The notes below the pieces were generated by a model, which searched no databases, was not told the origin of the DNA, and saw nothing but the letters and a program-made list of their open reading frames with translations. A stretch of 5,332 bases of DNA from positions 1 to 5,332 of the forward strand of contig RKSA01000129.1 in NCBI GenBank assembly GCA_007571115.1. The letters run 5' to 3'. This document shows positions 1 through 5,332 of this stretch, piece by piece. This stretch comes from Gammaproteobacteria bacterium. GTDB taxonomy: Bacteria; Pseudomonadota; Gammaproteobacteria; Pseudomonadales; Pseudohongiellaceae. The position numbers and the translations under genes are program-made. Position 1 is the first letter of the stretch. Each line of letters opens with the position of its first letter.

Positions 1-200
1 AGATTCGATATCGGCGAGGATTTTTTCCTTGCTTCGGGCGTCCTGCATGTCTGGATCCCGCCAGGCCCAGTCTCTTCCTGGATGCAATGTGTCCCAAGGC
101 GATCGCTTGTTCGAGCGAGTCGCTCGAGTTCCGTCAACTTGCGATCAAGGTCGAGAATCGCCTGGTTTGCCGCTCTTTTCGCATCGCTGTGGTCATTCAT
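1..200 (-). pseudogene. Partial, apparently frame-broken gene after the methyltransferase; Eco29kI-like restriction endonuclease tail
   Basis: An ATG at 200-198 overlaps the methyltransferase stop (195-193) and opens a frame that stays open to the left edge. Its first 32 or so residues (MNDHSDAKRAANQAILDLDR, then KLTELERLARTS) look like a charged coding helix, but the rest of that frame looks like out-of-frame translation. Another minus-strand frame, open from 144 to 1 after a TGA at 147-145, reads convincingly as protein. It contains SPWDTLHPGRDWA (102-64) and, further on, RSKEKILADIES. From memory, the C-terminus of the GIY-YIG restriction enzyme Eco29kI carries a closely similar SDWDVIHPGREWA segment, so I infer a nuclease tail. 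No GIY-YIG core is visible between the start and the tail, so a frameshift plus an internal deletion, or a junction of two gene fragments, is likely. The position directly after a cytosine methyltransferase fits a restriction partner. The true end lies outside the window. A genuine small unknown gene in the first frame remains possible. Confidence 0.45.
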
Positions 201-1374
201 TCGTGGCCTTCCGGGATTGCAAATGCTCCTGAATGCTTGTCGCCACGATTTCAGCCAGATTCACTGGCACGGCATTGCCAAGCTGGCGCATGCTTTCGGT
301 CCAGGTGCCGCAGAACAGGTAGTCGTCAGGGAATGTCTGCAAGCGGGCGCTTTCCCGCACGGAAAAGTAGCGCAGGCTTCCATCGGCGCGTCTCGGCATG
401 TTCTCGCCTCCGGGCACGCCGTGATCGCCAGCTTTCAGGGTCTTGGCGGGTTCGTCCTCGGAGCTTCCGGTATGGCCCGGATAACTTTTGGCGCCAGGCT
501 GGAATCGATGGTTGCAGTGGTGGGAAGCGGCCTTTTGCTCAAACTCCGGATCAGGAAGGTCTGACAATGCCTGCCGAACCGTTCGCCAGGGCTTGGACTG
601 AGGGCGCTCGCGGAGCAGCCGGGCCGACCGCTGCGAATGAACGGTCGAGTCTCCTGAAGGCTTTTTCATGCCCATCGATTCCCAGTACTCGCCAGAGTGC
701 CATTGACTCCAGAGCAGGGCCTCCCTGGAATGTGTCGCTGGCGGGAAGCTCCATTCGATTTTCAGGTCGTCGCGAAACCCGACGATGAAAACGCGTTCCC
801 TCCGCTGGGGAACCCCATAATCCGCAGCGTTCAGGACTCGCGTCACAACCCGGTATGATGGGCTGCCATCGCTGGCATCGGTATGATGCCGCTCCAAGCG
901 CGCCAGATGCTCCATCCACTTCTCTTCACGTTTCCGCTCAAGTTCGGGGTAGATCAACTGGAGCCGCATGTATTCGAAATAGTTGGCAAATGCAGGTCGA
1001 GTCAGGCCTTTCACGTTTTCGAAGAGAAAGGCTAGTGGCTGCAGTTCACGCACGGCGCGCACCGCTTCGGGGAACATGTCGCGCCTGTCCAGATTCCCCC
1101 TGTGCTTGCCGCCTAGCGAGAACGGCTGGCATGGAGGGCCACCGGAAACGAGGTCAACCTCTGCCTCGCCTCCGATTTGCGCGTAATCGATATCTCGCAC
1201 ATCCCCTTGCACGAGGGGCCATTCGGCGACGTGGCGCAGCCCTCGCTGCTTGTTTTCCACGATCGTGTCGCAGCAGTAGCGGTCTCGCTCAACAACGGCG
1301 ATCGGGGCAAAGCCTGCGCGGCTCACGCCGATTCCCAGGCCGCCGGCACCCGAGAATAGCTCAATGGACTGCAT
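193..1374 (-). CDS. DNA (cytosine-5)-methyltransferase, type II restriction-modification type
   Basis: This enzyme transfers a methyl group from S-adenosylmethionine to carbon 5 of cytosine in a specific DNA site. The 393-residue protein has the family motifs in order. Motif I is ELFSGAGGLGIG (5-16), binding the cofactor. An acidic residue in VVERD (about 27-31) and GDVRDID (57-63) follow. Motif IV is GGPPCQPFS (78-86) with catalytic Cys82. Motif VI is ENV (119-121), motif VIII is QRRERVF (190-196), motif IX is around RESARLQTFPDDY (340-352), and motif X is GNAVPV (366-371). The target recognition region should lie at about 200-335. Length is typical and no motif is missing, so it should be active. 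The ATG at 1374 sits just before motif I and has a good ribosome binding site, so there is no N-terminal regulatory extension. The downstream Eco29kI-like tail suggests it belonged to a restriction-modification pair; if so, CCGCGG is a candidate target, which is inference only. It could also act as an orphan methylase. Confidence 0.95.
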   Translation of the reverse strand: MQSIELFSGAGGLGIGVSRAGFAPIAVVERDRYCCDTIVENKQRGLRHVAEWPLVQGDVRDIDYAQIGGEAEVDLVSGGPPCQPFSLGGKHRGNLDRRDMFPEAVRAVRELQPLAFLFENVKGLTRPAFANYFEYMRLQLIYPELERKREEKWMEHLARLERHHTDASDGSPSYRVVTRVLNAADYGVPQRRERVFIVGFRDDLKIEWSFPPATHSREALLWSQWHSGEYWESMGMKKPSGDSTVHSQRSARLLRERPQSKPWRTVRQALSDLPDPEFEQKAASHHCNHRFQPGAKSYPGHTGSSEDEPAKTLKAGDHGVPGGENMPRRADGSLRYFSVRESARLQTFPDDYLFCGTWTESMRQLGNAVPVNLAEIVATSIQEHLQSRKATNE

Positions 1375-1381
1375 GAGGCAG

Positions 1382-1386
1382 CTCCC
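1382..1386 (-). promoter_or_regulatory. Ribosome binding site of the methyltransferase gene
   Basis: On the minus strand GGGAG lies 7 nt before the ATG at 1374. This supports that ATG, which is also the one that places motif I at the extreme N-terminus as expected for bacterial C5 methyltransferases. Confidence 0.7.
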
Positions 1387-1455
1387 AAACCATCCGTATC
1401 TCTTGTTCGGGCATCTTCACGCGAGCGGCCTCAGCCACACATTTCCAACAGCGAT

Positions 1456-1499
1456 ACACAAATATAGCTTTTTTGCCGCCGAAACACTATATCTTGTGT
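1456..1499. repeat. Long inverted repeat (12-bp arms with one extra base) upstream of the methyltransferase
   Basis: The left arm is ACACAAATATAG (1456-1467). The right arm is CTATATCTTGTGT (1487-1499), which is the exact reverse complement except for one inserted C at 1493. The loop is 19 nt (1468-1486) and includes a run of six T. The arms cover both possible minus-strand -10 elements, so this could be an operator for two bound dimers or a hairpin in the leader transcript. It is not a good terminator, because no T-run follows the right arm at the correct place. Confidence 0.55.
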
Positions 1500-1502
1500 T
1501 TC
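1481..1502. repeat. 7-bp perfect inverted repeat, operator-like
   Basis: GAAACAC (1481-1487) and GTGTTTC (1496-1502) are perfect reverse complements around the A+T-rich 8-nt centre TATATCTT. The centre-to-centre spacing of 15 bp and the location about 110 bp upstream of the methyltransferase start resemble the binding site of a dimeric helix-turn-helix regulator. It overlaps the right arm of the longer inverted repeat. No regulator gene is visible in the window. Confidence 0.5.
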
Positions 1503-1562
1503 TTTTCCGGCGTGGTTCGCAAGCTGCCGAGGCCTGGCCTGTTTTCGGCTAGAGGCCCCATG

Positions 1563-1574
1563 GAGCGATCGCTC
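1563..1574. repeat. 12-bp perfect palindrome GAGCGATCGCTC
   Basis: A perfect, loopless palindrome in the noncoding spacer, about 105 bp upstream of the chosen ogt start. It contains the octamer GCGATCGC, which also occurs three more times in the window. It could be a protein binding site for ogt-putA control, or chance in GC-rich DNA. Confidence 0.4.
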
Positions 1575-1664
1575 TTCGCGACCGCCGTTTCAATGGCGCC
1601 TGATTCGATGTATTCTGCCTGACCATGCTGGTGCCGGAGGTGGCACCGATGGCTGCCGCGCCAT

Positions 1665-1671
1665 GGGAGAG
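1665..1671 (+). promoter_or_regulatory. Ribosome binding site that decides the ogt start
   Basis: GGGAGAG lies 7 nt before the ATG at 1679. The upstream in-frame ATGs at 1625 and 1649 have weaker or no such sequence. They would also add 10-18 residues (starting MLVPEVAP) that do not match the usual family N-terminus. Confidence 0.65.
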
Positions 1672-1678
1672 AGTCTCG

Positions 1679-2191
1679 ATGACGAAACGCGCAACATGTT
1701 ACACGTATTTCCCAAGCCCCCTCGGCGAATTGCTGCTCGCCGGCGACGGGGCAAGCTTGTACACGCTCGGCTTTGCCGATGGCTCGATGCGGCGTCGCCA
1801 CGAGCCGCACTGGCAGGCTGACGCTGACCCGTTCGAGCAGGCCATCGCGCAATTGCGCGGCTATTTCGCCGGCGAGCTGCACGAGTTCGAGCTGCCCCTG
1901 GCGCCAGCGGGAACATCTTTTCAACGCAGAGTCTGGGATGCCTTGCAAAGAATCCCCTACGGCGAGACCCGCAGCTACGGCGAGCTCGCGCGAACGCTCG
2001 GCAATGCCGGGGCCTGCCGCGCGGTCGGCGCTGCCAATCGCCGCAATCCGATCCCCATCATCATCCCCTGCCACCGGGTCATCGGCGGCGACGGCAGCCT
2101 GACGGGCTTCGGCGGCGGGCTCGCGACCAAGCAGCGCCTGCTCGCCCTCGAACGAGAGCATTGTCCCCGGCAGCTCGCCATCGCCTCCTGA
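1679..2191 (+). CDS. ogt: Methylated-DNA--[protein]-cysteine S-methyltransferase (O6-alkylguanine repair)
   Basis: This is a suicide DNA-repair protein that moves the alkyl group from O6-alkylguanine (and O4-alkylthymine) in DNA onto its own cysteine. With the start at 1679 it has 170 residues, typical for Ogt. The N-terminal ribonuclease-like domain begins with the family pattern YFPSPLGELLLAGDG (10-24). The C-terminal domain starts at about 78 with GTSFQRRVWDALQRIPYGET. It contains the DNA-binding helix-turn-helix around SYGELARTLGNAGACRAVG (99-117) with the conserved arginine Arg114, then NPIPIIIPCHRVIG (123-136) with acceptor Cys131, and ends with GFGGGLATKQRLLALE. There is no AraC-type or metal-binding Ada domain, so it is a pure Ogt type and not the adaptive-response regulator. 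putA follows after 27 bp on the same strand, so the two are probably co-transcribed. A longer start at 1625 is possible but less likely. Confidence 0.95.
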   Translation: MTKRATCYTYFPSPLGELLLAGDGASLYTLGFADGSMRRRHEPHWQADADPFEQAIAQLRGYFAGELHEFELPLAPAGTSFQRRVWDALQRIPYGETRSYGELARTLGNAGACRAVGAANRRNPIPIIIPCHRVIGGDGSLTGFGGGLATKQRLLALEREHCPRQLAIAS

Positions 2192-2206
2192 ACGCCTGGC
2201 AAGAGC

Positions 2207-2211
2207 AGGAG
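2207..2211 (+). promoter_or_regulatory. Ribosome binding site of putA
   Basis: AGGAG, 7 nt before the ATG at 2219, within the 27-bp gap after ogt. This near-ideal site fixes the putA start and allows independent translation initiation in a shared transcript. Confidence 0.8.
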
Positions 2212-2218
2212 CAAAGTC

Positions 2219-5200
2219 ATGGATCGCCGCTGCGAGCGCTTGCGCCAGACCATCGCCGAGTGGAAGTTCCGCGACGAAAGCGCCATGGTCGCGCATCTGC
2301 TGAATCATGCTCCCTACGACGGCGATGCTGCGGTGCAGATCGAATCCCGGGCCGCGAGCCTCGTCGAAGCTTCCCGGCAGGATCACGCCAACCATTCGCT
2401 GCTCGACACCTTCCTCAGCGAGTACGGGCTCAACAACAGGGAAGGCATCGCCTTGATGTGCCTCGCCGAAAGCCTGTTGCGCATCCCCGACCGCGCCACC
2501 GCCGAACGCCTCATCGCCGACCGCATCGGCCTCGCCGACTGGGCCTCCCACGCCGGCAAGTCTGGCTCGCTATTCGTCAATGCCTCGACTTGGGCACTGA
2601 TGCTCGGCAGCAAGCTCGTCGAGCCCGAGCTTGAGTTCGCGCACGATCCGGGCTCGTGGCTTGGCGGCCTCAGGCACCGCCTCGGCGAGCCCGTGGTGGA
2701 AACCGCCATGCGCGCCGCGATGGGAATTCTCGGCCGCGAATTCGTCATCGGCACGAGCATCGAAGCCGCCTTGGGAAACGCCGCAGCCGGCGCAAGCCAT
2801 TCCTGGGACATGCTCGGCGAAGCCGCAAGGGACGCAGCCTCCGCCGAACGCTATCGGCAAGCCTACCAGCACGCCATCGACGCGATCGCCGCTCGCGCCG
2901 GCAAGCTCGAACTCAGCGACCCATCGATCTCGATCAAGCTTTCGGCCTTGCATCCGCGTTATGCATTCAGCCAGCGCGACAGGGTTGCCAAGGAACTTGT
3001 TCCCAGGGTCGCAGCGCTGTGCCGCGCTGCCGCAGCGGGGGGCGTCGCCGTGACGATCGACGCCGAGGAAGCCGACCGGCTCGAACTGTCGCTGCAAGTC
3101 TTCGAAGGGCTTCTCGCCGATCCGGGCGCCTCCCAGGCAAAGCTCGGTTTCGTCGTGCAGGCCTACGGCAAGCGCGCCCTGCCCGTGCTCGACTGGCTTG
3201 CCGAATGCGCGCGCAAGCATCGCCGCCGCATTCCCGTGCGGCTGGTCAAGGGAGCGTACTGGGATGCCGAAATCAAGCATTCCCAGGCCCAGGGGCATCC
3301 CGGATTTCCAGTCTACACGCGAAAATGCGCGACCGATCTCTCCTGGCTCGTTTGCGCCGGGCGCATCCTCGGCGCAAGCGATGCGCTGCTCGGGCAGTTT
3401 GCAACGCACAACGCCCACGGCATCGCCGCGATCATGCAGCTCGCCGGCGCCAGCCGCGATTTCGAGTTCCAGCGCCTGCACGGCATGGGCCAGGCGCTGT
3501 ACGCCGCAGCGAGCCGCGAATACGGCGATTTCCCCGCCCTGCGCACCTATGCTCCCGTCGGCGGCTACGACGACCTGCTGCCGTATCTGGTGCGGCGCCT
3601 GCTCGAAAACGGCGCCAACAGCTCCTTCGTCAATCGCCTGCTCGATGAAGGCACCGACTCACGGGAACTGGCCAGGGATCCCATCGCCCTGGCGCGAGCG
3701 GCACGCCCCGTGGCGCATCCGCGAATCGCCCACCCGGCGCAAGTTTTTGCGCCACGGCGCAATTCGGCCGGCGCCGACCTGAGCAGCGAAGCCGTGCTCG
3801 GCGAGTTTCGCCAAGCCTGGCACGAATCACGGCAGCGAAGCTACCTGGCGAGCGTCCTGCCCGAACCAGAACATGCAACCGGGCCGGTGCGGCAAATCGC
3901 GAGCCCGGCGGATCGCTGCGATGTTCCCGGCGAAGTCCGCACTGCCACGAAGGCCGACGTCGAGGCCGCCATGCAACGTGCCGGTTCGGCATGGCGCGAC
4001 TGGGACAGGCTCGGCGCCGAGGAACGCGCAACGCGGCTCGAAGATTTCGCCGAGCGCCTCGAAGCCCAGCGCGCCGAGCTGATCGCGCTGCTTTGCCGCG
4101 AAGCCGGCAAGACAATCGCCGACGCAGTCGACGAAGTCCGCGAGGCGGTTGATTTCTGCGGCTATTACGCAGCCGAGGCGCGAACGCGCTTTGCCGCAGC
4201 AAGCGCCCTGCCCGGCCCCAGCGGCGAAAGCAACGAGCTGCGGCTCGGCGGCCGCGGCGTGTTCGTCTGCATTAGCCCCTGGAACTTCCCGCTGGCGATC
4301 TTCTGCGGCCAGCTCTGTGCGGCGCTCGCTGCGGGCAATGCGGTAGTCGCCAAACCCGCCGAGGAGACTCCCCTGATCGCAAGCGAGGCAGTGCGCCTGC
4401 TGCACGCCGCCGGCGTGCCGGAAGCCGTCTGCAACTTGCTGCCGGGCGGCGCAAGCGTCGGCGATCAGCTCGTGCGGCAGCCGCTTTGCGCCGGGGTCGC
4501 CTTCACCGGAAGCACCGCCACAGCGCGCAAGATCCACCGCGCCCTCGCGGAACAGGATGGACCCATCGTGCCGCTGATCGCCGAAACCGGAGGCCAGAAC
4601 GCGATGCTCGTCGACTCGACGGCCTTGCTCGAACAAGTCGTCGACGACGTGATCCGCTCGGCCTTCCACAGCGCCGGCCAGCGCTGTTCGGCCTTGCGCG
4701 TGCTCTATCTGCAAGAGGAAATCGCCGAGCCGGCGATCGCCATGATTCGCGGCGCCATGGACGAGCTGCGAATCGGCGACCCGGCACGCATCGAAACCGA
4801 TGTCGGCCCAATCATTTCGGCGAGCGCCGCCGCCAGCCTGCAAGCCCATATCGACGGCTTGCGCGAATCGGGCAAGCTGCTGCACCAGGCCAAACTCAGC
4901 GAGGAATGCGCGAACGGAACGTTCATCACGCCGACCCTGGCCGAAATCGGCGCCATTGGCGAACTCGAACAGGAGCATTTTGGCCCCATCGTCCACGTGA
5001 TTCGCTTCCGCGAGCGCGATTTCGCCAAAACCCTCGAGGCGATCAACAGCTCGGGCTATGGACTCACCTTCGGTATCCACACGCGGATCGAGTCGCGCAT
5101 GAGGCAGGCGGCCGCCGCAGTCGCCGCAGGCAACATCTACGTCAACCGCAACATGACCGGCGCCGTGGTCGGCAGCCAGCCCTTCGGCGGCCGCGGCCTG

Positions 5201-5329
5201 TCAGGAACCGGCCCCAAGGCCGGCGGCCCCAACTACCTGCCGCGCTTCGCCAGCGAACGGGTCGTGACGATCAACACCGTAGCCACCGGCGGCAACACCG
5301 AACTGCTGTCCCTCGACGACGGTGCCTGA
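2219..5329 (+). CDS. putA: Bifunctional proline dehydrogenase / L-glutamate gamma-semialdehyde dehydrogenase, compact type A PutA
   Basis: This enzyme oxidises proline to glutamate. An FAD domain makes pyrroline-5-carboxylate and passes electrons to the quinone pool, and an NAD-dependent aldehyde dehydrogenase domain completes the reaction through an internal tunnel. The 1036 residues start with the helical arm and alpha domain (about 1-170). The proline dehydrogenase barrel follows (about 175-480): SIKLSALHPRY with Lys240, Asp281 in TIDAEE, VKGAYWD (343-349), and YAPVGG...YLVRRLLENGANSSF with Tyr444, Tyr456, Arg459, Arg460 and Glu463. After a linker comes the aldehyde dehydrogenase (about 570-1015): SPWNFP (686-691), FTGST (762-766), Glu789 in AETGGQN, and catalytic Cys823 in GQRCSALR. 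The C-terminal signature is PFGGRGLSGTGPKAGGP. Residue spacing matches the E. coli catalytic residues as I recall them. The protein lacks the roughly 50-residue ribbon-helix-helix domain and the C-terminal extension of the 1320-residue E. coli protein, so it cannot repress its own gene. No proline transporter or regulator gene is visible. The gene is intact and ends just before the window edge. Confidence 0.97.
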   Translation: MDRRCERLRQTIAEWKFRDESAMVAHLLNHAPYDGDAAVQIESRAASLVEASRQDHANHSLLDTFLSEYGLNNREGIALMCLAESLLRIPDRATAERLIADRIGLADWASHAGKSGSLFVNASTWALMLGSKLVEPELEFAHDPGSWLGGLRHRLGEPVVETAMRAAMGILGREFVIGTSIEAALGNAAAGASHSWDMLGEAARDAASAERYRQAYQHAIDAIAARAGKLELSDPSISIKLSALHPRYAFSQRDRVAKELVPRVAALCRAAAAGGVAVTIDAEEADRLELSLQVFEGLLADPGASQAKLGFVVQAYGKRALPVLDWLAECARKHRRRIPVRLVKGAYWDAEIKHSQAQGHPGFPVYTRKCATDLSWLVCAGRILGASDALLGQFATHNAHGIAAIMQLAGASRDFEFQRLHGMGQALYAAASREYGDFPALRTYAPVGGYDDLLPYLVRRLLENGANSSFVNRLLDEGTDSRELARDPIALARAARPVAHPRIAHPAQVFAPRRNSAGADLSSEAVLGEFRQAWHESRQRSYLASVLPEPEHATGPVRQIASPADRCDVPGEVRTATKADVEAAMQRAGSAWRDWDRLGAEERATRLEDFAERLEAQRAELIALLCREAGKTIADAVDEVREAVDFCGYYAAEARTRFAAASALPGPSGESNELRLGGRGVFVCISPWNFPLAIFCGQLCAALAAGNAVVAKPAEETPLIASEAVRLLHAAGVPEAVCNLLPGGASVGDQLVRQPLCAGVAFTGSTATARKIHRALAEQDGPIVPLIAETGGQNAMLVDSTALLEQVVDDVIRSAFHSAGQRCSALRVLYLQEEIAEPAIAMIRGAMDELRIGDPARIETDVGPIISASAAASLQAHIDGLRESGKLLHQAKLSEECANGTFITPTLAEIGAIGELEQEHFGPIVHVIRFRERDFAKTLEAINSSGYGLTFGIHTRIESRMRQAAAAVAAGNIYVNRNMTGAVVGSQPFGGRGLSGTGPKAGGPNYLPRFASERVVTINTVATGGNTELLSLDDGA

Positions 5330-5332
5330 GCG

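Larger units (their letters stand above)
1375..1678. promoter_or_regulatory. Divergent intergenic region, probable promoters for both units
   Basis: This roughly 300-bp spacer separates the minus-strand methyltransferase from plus-strand ogt and contains no convincing gene. Its core at about 1441-1510 is strikingly A+T-rich compared with the flanks, with runs such as ACAAATATAGC and CACTATATC. On the minus strand, TATAGT (plus coordinates 1491-1486) and TATATT (1466-1461) are possible -10 elements, but neither has a good -35 at the right distance. I therefore do not assign a start site. No clear plus-strand sigma-70 pair was found for ogt either. The region also holds the inverted repeats listed separately. 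A promoter is inferred from position and composition, not from a consensus match. Confidence 0.45.

Noticed and set aside
82..788. Two overlapping plus-strand open frames opposite the methyltransferase
   Set aside because: They overlap each other and the motif-verified methyltransferase, and their translations show no family features.
1526..1557. Hairpin-like sequence (GCCGA with TCGGC, GGCCT with AGGCC) as a terminator
   Set aside because: Arms are only 5 bp with competing pairings, no T-run follows, and no plus-strand gene ends upstream that would need it.
1625..1678. Longer ogt start giving 18 extra residues
   Set aside because: There is no ribosome binding site before 1625, and the extra residues precede the normal family N-terminus. 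The ATG at 1679 has GGGAGAG at good spacing.
2041..2100. ANRRNP instead of the ANGxNP seen in E. coli Ogt, as a possible active-site change
   Set aside because: Arg at this place also occurs in functional homologues such as the human alkyltransferase (AMRGNP), and the acceptor PCHR motif is intact.
1487..2551. Minus-strand open frame of 354 codons across the spacer, ogt and the start of putA
   Set aside because: It is antisense to ogt, whose family motifs are intact, has no recognisable domain, and ends in the A+T-rich promoter region.
3827..5080. Long open frame of 417 codons on the minus strand inside putA
   Set aside because: It lies antisense to a domain-verified gene in GC-rich DNA, where stop codons are rare in shadow frames. 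Its composition (Ala, Gly, Arg, Asp rich without motifs) is typical of such shadows.

Overview
The window is a short stretch of a GC-rich bacterial chromosome, most likely from a proteobacterium. The evidence is the very GC-rich third codon positions in putA, a proteobacterial-looking compact (type A) PutA, and good Shine-Dalgarno sequences. I cannot name a genus. It holds two divergently oriented blocks separated by about 300 bp.

The left block (1-1374) is read on the minus strand. It encodes a full-length DNA (cytosine-5)-methyltransferase with all the main family motifs. Overlapping its stop codon is a second minus-strand reading frame that runs off the left edge. That stretch looks damaged: an open frame starts at 200, but a different frame (144-1) reads like the C-terminal tail of an Eco29kI-family (GIY-YIG) restriction endonuclease. 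The GIY-YIG catalytic part is not in the window. The simplest reading is a type II restriction-modification locus whose methyltransferase survives while the nuclease is a remnant. The left edge limits what can be said. By eye this block is less GC-rich than the right block, consistent with horizontal acquisition.

The spacer (1375-1678) carries no gene. It contains an A+T-rich core (about 1441-1510) with two overlapping inverted repeats just upstream of the methyltransferase, plus a 12-bp perfect palindrome closer to ogt. These are candidates for the promoter and operator region of one or both divergent units.

The right block (1679-5329) is read on the plus strand. It contains an O6-alkylguanine-DNA alkyltransferase (ogt), then, 27 bp later and behind a strong ribosome binding site, a 1036-residue bifunctional proline dehydrogenase / glutamate-semialdehyde dehydrogenase (putA). 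PutA oxidises proline to glutamate in two channelled steps. All catalytic residues I could check are present. It lacks both the N-terminal DNA-binding domain and the C-terminal extension of longer PutAs, so it should be purely catalytic and not self-regulating. The spacing suggests ogt and putA are co-transcribed, which pairs alkylation repair with amino-acid catabolism. I see no RNA genes, CRISPR, insertion sequence or tandem repeat, and no clearly new multi-gene system. The most unusual material is the broken nuclease tail and the repeat structure in front of the methyltransferase.
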